DNA from: Blautia wexlerae DSM 19850
Lineage (GTDB): Bacteria > Bacillota > Clostridia > Lachnospirales > Lachnospiraceae
Length of the DNA stretch: 64,000 bases
Direction of reading: 5' to 3'
Assembly: GCF_025148125.1 (NCBI RefSeq)
Contig: NZ_CP102267.1
Span: 1,808,501-1,872,500, forward strand
Shown piece after piece: positions 53,180-62,652 of this stretch. A program made the position numbers and the translations under genes. How positions within the stretch are numbered: the first letter of the stretch is position 1; every line of letters starts with the position of its first letter. Below the pieces are notes generated by a model. That model made no database searches, was not told where the DNA came from, and saw only the letters and a list, made by a program, of their open reading frames with translations.

Positions 53180-54313
53180 ATGGTCAAGATATTTGCTTTG
53201 CCTGCGAATGAAGGAGATTTTATTTGGGTTGCATATGGTGAAAATGAAGTATATAGTCACATCTTAATTGATGGTGGAACTGATGAATGTGGGGAGGAAT
53301 TTGCATCAATTATTAGTATTATTGATGAACGTAAAGAAAAAATAGAAGCACTTGTGCTAACTCACGTTGATTATGATCATATACAAGGAGCGCTAGAGGG
53401 CATTTGTAGAATTTCAAATGATATATTGGATAGAACAGTGAAACGAATTTATTTTAATACATACCAAGGTATACATAGGAATCTGAAAGGGACAGGCGAA
53501 ATTTTGGAAAGCTCTGTTTGCATAGAAGATCAGATTCGTGTAAACCAGAATTATAAAGAATATGGTGTAAAGGATGGAATTAAATTTGGGGAGTTATTAT
53601 CAGAGAAAGGATTGAAAGATCGTTTGGTTGATTATGTTGTATATGGACAACAAGCTGTTTTACCTAATGGCGCGACAATGCGATTTATTAGTCCTGGAGA
53701 AAAAGAATTAATTAAGTTTGCAAATGAATGGGAAAAGTATGAAAGAGAAAACGAGTATGTTCAATATGCAAGTAATCTTGAGATGGTGAAAAAGAATTTA
53801 GCTGATTTAATGCAAGAAAAATTGTTGAGTGATTCATCTCCCAATAATGCTTCTTCTATAGCCTTTATTTTTGAATATCATAGTATAAAACTGGCTTTTT
53901 TAGGAGATGCAAAACCATCAGTCTGTTTGCAAGGAATTAAAAAAATCAACGACGCAGATCATTTCGAGGTCGATTTATTAAAATTGTCACATCATGGCAG
54001 CAGAAGTAACACTTCCGATTCTTTGCTAAAAACAATTAGGACGAATAATTATTTATTGAGTACAAACGGTCATCATAAGAAGGTACCCAGTAAAGTTGTG
54101 CTTTCTCATCTGCTGAAAAATGCAGGTAAAAAAGATATTAATCTGTATTGTAATTATGATTGGTATAATACAGAATATCATGAAAGATATTTTACTATTG
54201 AGGATCGTAGAGCGTTTATAGATACAAAGAAACTATCTTTGTATCTGTTAGATGACCAAGCTCTAGAGATAAAGGATGGATGTTATATATATGGAGAATA
54301 CGGAATGTTTTGA
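53180..54313 (+). CDS. Metallo-beta-lactamase-fold hydrolase (Lamassu-type effector component)
   Basis: 377 aa with GGAGAAA before the ATG. The fold is clear: ILIDGGTDECGEEF, then VLTHVDYDHIQG (H62-x-D64-x-D66-H67, a variant of HxHxDH as in ComEC-like hydrolases), KLAFLGDAKPS, DLLKLSHHGSRSNTSDSLL and YLLSTNGHHKKVPS. Enzymes of this class cleave phosphodiester or ester bonds with metal ions. It overlaps the protease gene by about 20 bp and forms a three-gene operon with protease and SMC-like ATPase, the composition of hydrolase/protease-type Lamassu systems. Confidence 0.82.
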   Translation: MVKIFALPANEGDFIWVAYGENEVYSHILIDGGTDECGEEFASIISIIDERKEKIEALVLTHVDYDHIQGALEGICRISNDILDRTVKRIYFNTYQGIHRNLKGTGEILESSVCIEDQIRVNQNYKEYGVKDGIKFGELLSEKGLKDRLVDYVVYGQQAVLPNGATMRFISPGEKELIKFANEWEKYERENEYVQYASNLEMVKKNLADLMQEKLLSDSSPNNASSIAFIFEYHSIKLAFLGDAKPSVCLQGIKKINDADHFEVDLLKLSHHGSRSNTSDSLLKTIRTNNYLLSTNGHHKKVPSKVVLSHLLKNAGKKDINLYCNYDWYNTEYHERYFTIEDRRAFIDTKKLSLYLLDDQALEIKDGCYIYGEYGMF

Positions 54314-55778
54314 GATAATTAATCGTCTGTCGGTAAGAATTGCTAAAGACGAATCGGACCAATTGAAAGGGTCTGGAATCTTGTTTTTAAGACAAGTAGG
54401 GGAAATGGCTGTTGTTTTCACCGCTGCACATGTGATAATCGATATATTCAAAGAAGGTGAATCACAGATATGTTTATCGTTAGGTTGCATGGATAGTTTT
54501 GGAAATCCTCAAAAAATTAATGTTGAAGCAAAATTAGCTATGAATATTTCGGACTTTGTCCCTGAAGAAGGAAGCATATGTATTCATCCTGATTATATGC
54601 AAACAGATCCGTCATCTATTGCTGACATTGCCATGATTCTTATCCCATGGCAAGAGTGGATGAATACAATGGGGTATATGAAAATTAGTCAGGGAATACT
54701 TGCAGAGGAATTATATGGTTATGGCTTTCCATTATCTATGGATAAAGAGCGTGAAAAAAAAGGTGCGAATTTCCTAGATGGGAAGCGCGAATTGCAGGGG
54801 AGAATCAATGGTATTTCTCAGAATAAAACATATTCTATAGAATATAAATTTAGTGCAATAGGGAGAATGGGTTCTCGTAGTAGTGTAATGGAAGGGTATT
54901 CGGGAACCGGTTTATTTTCTTTTAGAAATAATAGCATAAACTTAATATGTATTATTTCAGAAGAATGTGGTGATAATTCCTCAGGAACATTGTTAAGGGC
55001 TACTTCTTCTGAAAAGTGCAGAGAATTACTGGAACTTACCAATTTACATTCAGAGTATCCGCGTTCTTTTGAGAGATATAAAGAATTAGCTGGTTTTACA
55101 TTTCCGAGTAGCAGGAGCAAAGCTAAAAGGTTGTTTTATGACTTTTCAGAAGAACTAATGGAAGATTGTGATTTATTACCCGAAAATTGCGTTGAAAAAT
55201 GGTACGATGAATTATCTTGTAAAAGTGATCGAAAGAAGTGTGATAAATTTTGGACTGGGAAATTAGAATTAATGGCGATACTTTACGGCTCGGGGTTTGT
55301 TTCTGGTGCTAATGTAACTAAGCCAGTGATAAATATGCCAGATCCTTATGAAAATGATCAAGTTGAAGTGGAATATATTTGTACTGAGGATGAAACAGAA
55401 TCGGTTTTAGGACGCTTAATAGAAGCTGAATACTTTGCAAAGCGAGGAAAACTAAAAAATGGAACATTATTTGTTCTAAATAGTAATAATGGACGTTTTT
55501 TTCTATATCCAAGACATGAATGCCGTGCAATTGTGAGAGATATTACTGCATGTGCGGAATGTTCTAATAGGGCACTAAAGAATAAATTAGGACAGTTTTT
55601 ACCTGAAAATAGCAAAGAGTCGGAAAACTTTGATATTATTGATGGTGCAGCTATACATTGCAATTTGGCTGCTATAAGTGTTGATCGTATGCTGGATTTG
55701 ATGAGTAGAAATAAAATTGATAAATGCTTGTTACAAGAAAATATGGCGGGGGTACTGAAAGAGTTATGGGAATTATAA
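54291..55778 (+). CDS. Trypsin-like serine protease (Lamassu-type effector component)
   Basis: 495 aa. Chymotrypsin-fold triad visible as H47 (VVFTAAHVIID), D112 (SSIADIAMILIPW) and S204 (MEGYSGTGLFS, i.e. GxSG). The C-terminal ~280 residues are a second domain (ERYKELAGFTFPSSRSKAKR onwards, later HECRAIVRDITACAECSNRA). In known systems of this kind, proteolysis is unleashed when the SMC-like partner senses invading DNA. ATG 54276 is an alternative start; both overlap the MBL gene. Its end overlaps the ATPase gene by 13 bp. Confidence 0.8.
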   Translation: MENTECFEIINRLSVRIAKDESDQLKGSGILFLRQVGEMAVVFTAAHVIIDIFKEGESQICLSLGCMDSFGNPQKINVEAKLAMNISDFVPEEGSICIHPDYMQTDPSSIADIAMILIPWQEWMNTMGYMKISQGILAEELYGYGFPLSMDKEREKKGANFLDGKRELQGRINGISQNKTYSIEYKFSAIGRMGSRSSVMEGYSGTGLFSFRNNSINLICIISEECGDNSSGTLLRATSSEKCRELLELTNLHSEYPRSFERYKELAGFTFPSSRSKAKRLFYDFSEELMEDCDLLPENCVEKWYDELSCKSDRKKCDKFWTGKLELMAILYGSGFVSGANVTKPVINMPDPYENDQVEVEYICTEDETESVLGRLIEAEYFAKRGKLKNGTLFVLNSNNGRFFLYPRHECRAIVRDITACAECSNRALKNKLGQFLPENSKESENFDIIDGAAIHCNLAAISVDRMLDLMSRNKIDKCLLQENMAGVLKELWEL

Positions 55779-58700
55779 ATAGTTTAATTAACTGGGAATT
55801 ACAGACTACATTGATCGATAAGTGGGGATGCAAATGCTGTTACTACACTCGTAAAATGCATGCGGATACCTCTTATCATTCGCATATATTTATTTGCGTG
55901 TTTTCTGAACTAAAAGATCTGTACCAAAACTGGAAAGAAATAAACTATTATGTGGCAGTAAAATATCAAACAAAAATAGAATCTATTATTGAAAAAAGTA
56001 ATTTTTATATTTGTTTCTTTACTTCTAAAGAAATAAATCTTGAAATGAAAAATCAGATTGAGGAGGATTCTTTTTCAGCAAAGAAATATGTGTTTGAACA
56101 AAGATGTGACACTGACGAAGAATATAAACAATTGGTTGAAAGCAAAATATTTAAAATTGATATACAAGCTCCAATAAAAACACACCCAAAGCTGAAAAGC
56201 CTGACATTAAAGAATTTTCGTAAATATGAAGGGGAGAAAGTTATAGATTTTAAGGATAGAAATAGACGACCGGCGAGTTTTGTCTTAATTTATGCAAAAA
56301 ATGGAATGGGAAAAACCAGTATATTTGACGGGATTGAATATGCTCTTAAGGGAGAGGTGGGACGTATAGTTGCTCTTGAGGCTAAAGAAAGAGGAAAAAG
56401 AAAGGGACCCATCTATCATCATCGAGATCATAGCCATGAAGAGGCGTATGTTGTAATAAATTTAGATAATGGTTTAGTGATAAAAAGAAAAGTTGCTAAT
56501 CTACAAGAAGATGGGAATGACTGTAGATTTATTTCTGCTAGTCCAGGGAAAGATATTACTGGAGCAAAAAGTCAAAGGAAAATTTGGGACTTACTGATTC
56601 TTCCTCATGATAAAATTGATAGTTTTATTTCGGCCCAATCTCCAACTGCTCAGTTTAAAGAATGGACAGATAGTGCGGCACCTCTTAGTAATGAACGAGA
56701 AGAGTTTATTGATTTATATGACGTGTATAAAAGAAAAAAACGTGAATTATCAGATCTAGAAGAGGATAAGCAGTTGTTGGAAAAAGAATTATCACAGCTG
56801 ATGAAAGACAAGCTTTCTGTGCAAAGAATTATAGATATAATATATAAATATAATTCGTTTCCAAATCAAAACAGACCTATATTATTTGATGCTCAAAATG
56901 CGGGTACTCTAGAATATGATGAATTAATTAATGAAGCACAGATTTATGAAAGAGAAATAAAAAATATTGAACTAAAAAAACTTTCAGAAAAAATTAGTGC
57001 TGCTGAAAATATTCAGCTTATAGGTATAACATATTTTTATCAACAATTGGATGCGATTCAACAGGTTGAATCTTATTTAAGGGAGTGCGAAACAAAACTC
57101 AAAAGAAAAAGAGAATTAGGTAGGATTATTCAATCACTCAAAAAACTTCAATCAGAAATTACCGCTGTAAAAGAAAAACTGGAATTGTTGGAACTAATTG
57201 ATTCATATGGTTACGATAAAGTAGAAAAGCAGCTATATATTTATCTAGAGCTGGATAATCAGGAGAATAGTTTTAATAAAAATCTCAAGGCCATTTCGCA
57301 CCAGTATGACGAAAATCTGAGTAGGTATCAAAAGGTTAGTGAGCAACTAAATCAAATAGTGGACAGCTTGGATGAAAAGAAAATGCAAGAAATTGATACA
57401 AACGCAGAAAAAATGGATTTTGTCAGAAGTCAGCTAAAAGATTTGGAGAACAATCTGGCAAAAATAAAGAAACAAATAGAACAGTATAAAAGAATTCTAT
57501 TAGAAAGAAGAGAAAAATTTAACCAGATTGAGAACATAGTTCTATCTGAGAATATAGAACAAATCGATATGGGTAGCAAAAATTTTCTTGACGTAGAATT
57601 GTTAGCTGGATTTGAACTGAAACAAGATTTATGCAAAATAAAAGAAATTTATGAAAATCAAATTCAAAAAATTGACATATACAGAAAAAAGGCATATAAG
57701 GCTAATCAAAGTAAAGAGACTGTTCAGGATATTTGTAATAAAGCAAAACAATATTTACAGTCTCATAAAGAAGAAAAAGATTGCCCGCTATGTCATACAA
57801 AGTTTAAAAATTGGGAAGCATTGGTCTCTGCTATTGATAATTATAATTTTGATAATACGGAGAAATTGAATGAAGATTTTTATAATGCTCAAGTGGAAGC
57901 AACAAAAATATTAGGTGAATATGAAAGGTTATTGCATATATTTGAAGAAAGGAAAAGTGGGAAGAAAGAAGTAGTAAAACAAGATATATTGAAAATTGAG
58001 AATGATTTACGAAACTGTTATTTACTACAAGAGGATTTTAGCAAACAAAAAAACAAATTAGAAGAAGAAATGAGTGATTTGCGTATCTGGTTTGTTCAAC
58101 ACGAAATCAATTTAGATATCTATTCTTTAGCTACAGTAAAAGAATGGGAGAAATTGCAGGAGGAAAAAAGAAAGAATTATATAGAGTTACGAGATAGTTT
58201 ACAGAGCCAGAAAGAAATACTATCTGATTCGATAAAAACTATAAAAGAAAGCATAAAAAGCGTTATGAAAAGAAAAGAAAGTTTTCTGGAAGATCCACAA
58301 ATGTTCACCAGTATAATGATTCTTAAAGAAAAACCAGAAAATTATGATTTTTATAAAGAATTAGAAGCTCTTCGCTTACAAGATAAAAATTGTTTACACG
58401 AAATAGAAGAATTAGAAAATCAGATTAGAACATACAACGATGTTGCAGCAGAGAATGAGGAAAAACTCCTGGCAGATAAAGATAAACAATCTAAAGAATT
58501 AGAACATTTAAAAAAGGTGGTATCTATTAGTGAGTTTTTTAGTGATTTTACCAAAGAAGGAGTAGAACGAGATTTAAAAAAATGGATGCAATCTGCGGAT
58601 GACTATCTGAAACAAGTAGAATATTTAGTGCAAATTCAAGAAGAAAATAGTGCGAGAAACTATTTCGAGAAGTACAAAAGTGTGACAGAACAAATTGATA

Positions 58701-59257
58701 CGAATAAAGAAATTTACGCATCTACACAAGAAGAAACTAAAGAAGCAGAAGAGGATTTTCAACTTGCAAAGGAAACTTTTGAAAAGAGTCTAAAGGATTA
58801 TTTTAGTCAGAATATAATGAACGAAATATATCAGAAAATTGATCCGCATGATTTTATGAAAAATGTTGATTATCATTTGTCATTTAATGAAAAAGATGAG
58901 CCACAACTTTATATTGTAGTTAATGAACAGATTGGAGATGAGACAGATTCGTATCGTCCAGAATGGTATTTTAGTACAGCTCAATTAAATACTGTAGCGT
59001 TTAGCTCATTCTTTGGGAGAGCATTAACAGCAAACAATCTTACTTTTAGAACAATATTTATTGATGATCCTATTAGTCATTTTGATGATATGAATATGTT
59101 GGGGTTTTCTGATATGATTCGAAGTATTATAGAAAGTACGGATTGCCAGATAATTATGTCCACACATGATAGAAAAATTTATAATATTCTGAGACGTAAA
59201 TTGGACGATCAATACTATAGTTCTTGCTTTATTGACTTGGTAGAAAATATTAAATAG
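55766..59257 (+). CDS. Rad50/SMC-like ATPase with N-terminal extra domain (LmuB-like)
   Basis: 1163 aa. Residues ~1-135 form an extra domain (INSLINWELQTTLIDKWGCK) before the ABC head. The head starts KSLTLKNFRKYEGEKVIDF with Walker A YAKNGMGKTSIFDGIEYAL (GKT near 182-184). Long coiled coils flank a zinc hook CPLCHTKF (near 673-676). The C-terminal head has Walker B RTIFIDDPISHFDDMN (near 1099) and the H-loop IIMSTHDRK. This is the LmuB-type sensor ATPase of Lamassu systems, which clamps DNA ends or structures and activates effectors. The start at 55766 gives a 13-bp overlap with the protease gene. Confidence 0.85.
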   Translation: MGIINSLINWELQTTLIDKWGCKCCYYTRKMHADTSYHSHIFICVFSELKDLYQNWKEINYYVAVKYQTKIESIIEKSNFYICFFTSKEINLEMKNQIEEDSFSAKKYVFEQRCDTDEEYKQLVESKIFKIDIQAPIKTHPKLKSLTLKNFRKYEGEKVIDFKDRNRRPASFVLIYAKNGMGKTSIFDGIEYALKGEVGRIVALEAKERGKRKGPIYHHRDHSHEEAYVVINLDNGLVIKRKVANLQEDGNDCRFISASPGKDITGAKSQRKIWDLLILPHDKIDSFISAQSPTAQFKEWTDSAAPLSNEREEFIDLYDVYKRKKRELSDLEEDKQLLEKELSQLMKDKLSVQRIIDIIYKYNSFPNQNRPILFDAQNAGTLEYDELINEAQIYEREIKNIELKKLSEKISAAENIQLIGITYFYQQLDAIQQVESYLRECETKLKRKRELGRIIQSLKKLQSEITAVKEKLELLELIDSYGYDKVEKQLYIYLELDNQENSFNKNLKAISHQYDENLSRYQKVSEQLNQIVDSLDEKKMQEIDTNAEKMDFVRSQLKDLENNLAKIKKQIEQYKRILLERREKFNQIENIVLSENIEQIDMGSKNFLDVELLAGFELKQDLCKIKEIYENQIQKIDIYRKKAYKANQSKETVQDICNKAKQYLQSHKEEKDCPLCHTKFKNWEALVSAIDNYNFDNTEKLNEDFYNAQVEATKILGEYERLLHIFEERKSGKKEVVKQDILKIENDLRNCYLLQEDFSKQKNKLEEEMSDLRIWFVQHEINLDIYSLATVKEWEKLQEEKRKNYIELRDSLQSQKEILSDSIKTIKESIKSVMKRKESFLEDPQMFTSIMILKEKPENYDFYKELEALRLQDKNCLHEIEELENQIRTYNDVAAENEEKLLADKDKQSKELEHLKKVVSISEFFSDFTKEGVERDLKKWMQSADDYLKQVEYLVQIQEENSARNYFEKYKSVTEQIDTNKEIYASTQEETKEAEEDFQLAKETFEKSLKDYFSQNIMNEIYQKIDPHDFMKNVDYHLSFNEKDEPQLYIVVNEQIGDETDSYRPEWYFSTAQLNTVAFSSFFGRALTANNLTFRTIFIDDPISHFDDMNMLGFSDMIRSIIESTDCQIIMSTHDRKIYNILRRKLDDQYYSSCFIDLVENIK

Positions 59258-59324
59258 AAAAAGCATTGGCATACGGAATCATATCGAAAAGGAAACATTA
59301 TCTGCACACAGAGGTAGAAGAATA

Positions 59325-59648
59325 ATGGAAACGAAATTGGAGAGAATATCACAGCTATCCAAAGAAAATCCAAACATGGTATTTACATCTATTGGACACC
59401 TGATCAATAAAGAAATGTTGAAAAAGTGTCATGAAACGATGCAGAAGGATAAGGCGACAGGAATAGATGGGATAACAAAAGAAGAATACGGGAAACACCT
59501 GGAAGAAAATCTGGAGAAACTTGTAGAAAGACTTAAGAATCGTTCCTATAAACCGAAACCTGCCAGAAGGGTCGAAATACCCAAACCAAATGGGAAAACC
59601 CGTCCACTGAGTATATATTGTTACGAAGATAAACTAGAGCGTGTTTGA
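59325..59648 (+). pseudogene. Group II intron reverse transcriptase, N-terminal fragment
   Basis: 107 codons: RT0/RT1 region MVFTSIGHLINKEMLKKCHE and DKATGIDGITKEEYGKHLEE, ending ARRVEIPKPNGKTRPLSIY. Group II proteins are ~420-600 aa; this one breaks at 59640 where IS5-type sequence begins. Its missing maturase end is of the type seen at 1219-1489. Confidence 0.8.
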
Positions 59649-59722
59649 AAATTAAAAATTGCACAAAACATATGTTTTTATGCCCTTTTTCATGATAAAA
59701 TAAAGAAAAAGGGGTGTTTATT

Positions 59723-59845
59723 ATGTTGCGGCGATATGAATTGACTGATGATGAATGGAATCGTATTGTTGATTTACTCCCTCCTGAAAATACGGGGAAG
59801 CAGGGTCGTCCACGCAAAAATAACCGTACTATCCTTAATCCTTAA
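59723..59845 (+). pseudogene. IS5-family transposase, N-terminal fragment
   Basis: 40 codons starting MLRRYELTDDEWNRIVDLLP + PE, the DUF4096-type start of IS5-family transposases, with AAGGGGTG upstream. It ends at about 59834, where IS21 sequence begins, so IS21 inserted here. Confidence 0.75.
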
Positions 59846-60034
59846 CTTCCTGAAAAAGTAACACTCAAAAAATGGCAGATTGTAAAAAACCTTGAAAAAT
59901 AGGGATTTTTTGGCAGAAAATCTTGAAAAAACCTTAACTTCCAAAAATGAATTGAATATTCTTGTGCGGTAACACCGCAAGTCCGGCAGACGGGAAACCG
60001 TCTGTCCGGGCTAGCGGGAACCGCTTATGCGAGT

Positions 60035-60811
60035 TTACTCACGTAATGTTTTGTCCAAGCCATAAACCTCTCGCATCGAGATATCATGTTCGGCATCAAT
60101 GCTTGTAATGTTGATACGATAACTGTCATGAGCAATGCGGTCAATGATTGCATCTGCCAGAGGACTATCATCACCACCCAGTTGGTCGTACCATTCCTCG
60201 AACTCATACTGGGAGCAAAAAATCGTTGAAGATTTCTTGCGTCTCCGATGGAGTAGTTCGAAGATATCTCTTTGTTCAGATTCCGTTGGTTTCAATAGAA
60301 GCCATTCGTCCAAAATCAGGACAACGGGATTGGCATACTTAGCCATCACCTTTTTGTAGTTGCCATCTGTCCGTGCCACCTCCAGATCAATAAGCAGATC
60401 AGGCAGACGGATATATTTGGTATTGTAATACTGCTTACAGGCTTCCATGCCAAAGGCACAGGCCATGTAAGTTTTACCGCAGCCTGTAGCACCGGTAATA
60501 AAAAGATTCCGATGTTCAGATATATATTCGCAGGTAGCAAGTCTGCGAATCAGTTCCTTGTTTAGCTTGCGTCCGGAAGTATAGTTGATATCCATGATAT
60601 TCGCTTCCGGCTGATCGAAACCGGCATTCTTGATCAGTCTTTTGAGACGGTTGTTTTTGCGACTGCTGTATTCGATATCCACCAGCATACCGAATTGATC
60701 CTCAAAGGGAACCTCCTTGAATTTTGGGTCATTGAGTTGATTGCGGAATGCATCTGCCATTGTGGTAAGGCGCATTTCTATTAACTTATCCATTGTACTC
60801 TGATTGGTCAT
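60035..60811 (-). CDS. istB: IstB-like transposition ATPase of IS21
   Basis: 258 aa AAA+ helper: P-loop LFITGATGCGKTYMACAFG, Walker B VVLILDEWLLLKP, sensor region STIFCSQYEFEEWYDQLG and DAIIDRIAHDSYRINI. It oligomerises on target DNA and stimulates the IstA transposase. It starts 6 bp after istA ends; AGGTAA precedes the ATG. Confidence 0.92.
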   Translation of the reverse strand: MTNQSTMDKLIEMRLTTMADAFRNQLNDPKFKEVPFEDQFGMLVDIEYSSRKNNRLKRLIKNAGFDQPEANIMDINYTSGRKLNKELIRRLATCEYISEHRNLFITGATGCGKTYMACAFGMEACKQYYNTKYIRLPDLLIDLEVARTDGNYKKVMAKYANPVVLILDEWLLLKPTESEQRDIFELLHRRRKKSSTIFCSQYEFEEWYDQLGGDDSPLADAIIDRIAHDSYRINITSIDAEHDISMREVYGLDKTLRE

Positions 60812-60817
60812 ATGTGT

Positions 60818-62362
60818 TTACCTCCGATAGTAATCGGCACCTCGTGTGATGCCATGTGCTTTATGTGTGGTCTTGGTATCGATTGCTTCCGATGCCAGCT
60901 TTTCTGAACCGGTTACAAGTAGGTTTTTAATACTCTTGTAACTGGGTGATGCTGTATAGGATAATGCCTTTTTACAGGCAGCTTCCAGTAACGCATCTGA
61001 GTACTTCTCAGCAAGCTTAAGAAGCCCCATACAGCTTCGGTAGGTTTGTTGTTCCACACTTTTGGAGGTCAATATTGCATTGACTGCAGTGTACGTATTT
61101 ATGCCAATCCGCTCAGCCCATTTACGGAAGCGGTCACCGTTCCATTCCAGATACTTCTGGTGGTCTGCCGGCATATGTTCAGTAATGGTGCTGTACTGCC
61201 CAGGGCGTCCTTTTAGACGACGATGGGAAGCAATGCGGTTATGGTTGTAGAAAATTTCAATCGTGGTGTCTGTTACCCTTATATCAACTTTCTTTTTAAT
61301 GTATTCGTACGGAACGGAGTATAGCATTCCGTCCACAGATATGTGATAATTGAACTGGACAGTGGCTGCTTTCCAGTCACTCAGTTCAAAACGGGTAGCA
61401 GGTAATGGTGACAGCAATGGTTTTTCTTCCCCAAGAAATAAGCTTCGCCGACTACCCTCTTTCTTCTGAAAGAGCCTTTGGTTGAACAGTTCCAGCTTAT
61501 CTCTGATTGCTAGATTCAATTCGGCAAGGGAGAAGAACTGTTCATTCCGAAGAGCTGCTGTGATCCAAGTAGAAATATTTCCTACTGTCCCCTCAGCATT
61601 CGGCTTATCTTTTGGAGCCCTGACACGCGCCGGGATAATAGCGGTGCCGTAGTATTCGGCCATTTCCTGATAAGTTTCATTGACCTGCTGGTCTTTAAAG
61701 CCACCATTGTGGACAACCGCTGTTTTACAGTTATCCGGTACGAGAATTCTGGCAACACCACCAAAATATTCATACATATGAACATGGGCATTAATCCATG
61801 ATTTCTGCTTCATATCCAGAAATGCTTCCACATATGCGTACTGACTATAAGTCATCACGCCGACAAATATATAGGCTTTGGTGATCTCACCGGTATCCGG
61901 ATCAAGGATTGTTGCAGGATCTCCTGCCCAATCGACCTCAACCTGCTCACCAGGTTTCCGGTTGATATGCATGGTAGCACGTCGTTTCTGCTCATCCTGC
62001 TGGATGTGATAGCAGAACTGGGAATACATAAGTGGTTCTTCGCCATTTGCATGACAATCCTCCATGTATTCTGTCCACAAGAGTTTCTTACTGACTCCGT
62101 TACGGAGTAATTCTTTATGGACATAATCGTAGTTAGGCATCCGTTTATTGGATCTGACTTGCTTTGTAGAAGGAAAAAACATTTCTGCAAGAACAGCATC
62201 GGTATCGCTTTTATCAAGCGGCCAGGAAATATTTAATTCCTTTGCACGCTTCAAAACGCGATTAACCGTTTTCTTGGAGACATTGCAGCTGTCGGCAATG
62301 CTCTGCTGACTGAGTCCCAGACTTTTTAGCCTGAGAATCTCTCGATACTTGGTCATGGTCAT
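60818..62362 (-). CDS. istA: IstA transposase of IS21
   Basis: 514 aa. N-terminal helix-turn-helix (YREILRLKSLGLSQQSIADS, CNVSKKTVNRVLK), then the rve integrase core: EQVEVDWAGDPATILDPDTG (first Asp), ARILVPDNCKTAVV (second Asp) and PKDKPNAEGTVGNISTWI (Glu), followed by the Mu-type C-terminal beta domain. AGGAGG before the ATG. No lesion is visible, so the element could be active. Confidence 0.92.
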   Translation of the reverse strand: MTMTKYREILRLKSLGLSQQSIADSCNVSKKTVNRVLKRAKELNISWPLDKSDTDAVLAEMFFPSTKQVRSNKRMPNYDYVHKELLRNGVSKKLLWTEYMEDCHANGEEPLMYSQFCYHIQQDEQKRRATMHINRKPGEQVEVDWAGDPATILDPDTGEITKAYIFVGVMTYSQYAYVEAFLDMKQKSWINAHVHMYEYFGGVARILVPDNCKTAVVHNGGFKDQQVNETYQEMAEYYGTAIIPARVRAPKDKPNAEGTVGNISTWITAALRNEQFFSLAELNLAIRDKLELFNQRLFQKKEGSRRSLFLGEEKPLLSPLPATRFELSDWKAATVQFNYHISVDGMLYSVPYEYIKKKVDIRVTDTTIEIFYNHNRIASHRRLKGRPGQYSTITEHMPADHQKYLEWNGDRFRKWAERIGINTYTAVNAILTSKSVEQQTYRSCMGLLKLAEKYSDALLEAACKKALSYTASPSYKSIKNLLVTGSEKLASEAIDTKTTHKAHGITRGADYYRR

Positions 62363-62652
62363 GACCTCCTTTGAATGAATTTACACCAGCTGGTGCATGA
62401 TTACATTCTAAAGGATTTATGATAAAGGTTTCCACTACCGGAAGGATGGTTTCCTAAAAAACGGATTTGCGGTTTCCTGTCACCGGACAGCAGGGACACG
62501 GGCACCGGATTATTCAGCATCCACTTCTTTCCTCCTTTTTCTACTGAAAGCACTTTCTATTATATATAACGAATAAATTGTACAAAAAGATAGTCAATAC
62601 ACCTACTTTATAAGCGTTTTTTTTTAACCACCAAAGCAGGCTCATCAGTTTT

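Larger units (their letters stand above)
59834..62560 (-). mobile_element. IS21-family element
   Basis: Complete istA and istB genes in the usual order. The left boundary is placed where the IS5 frame is interrupted; CCTTAACTTCC occurs twice there (59840-59850 and 59934-59944), as the multiple terminal repeats of IS21 elements do. The right boundary (about 62480-62560) is not certain. Confidence 0.75.
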
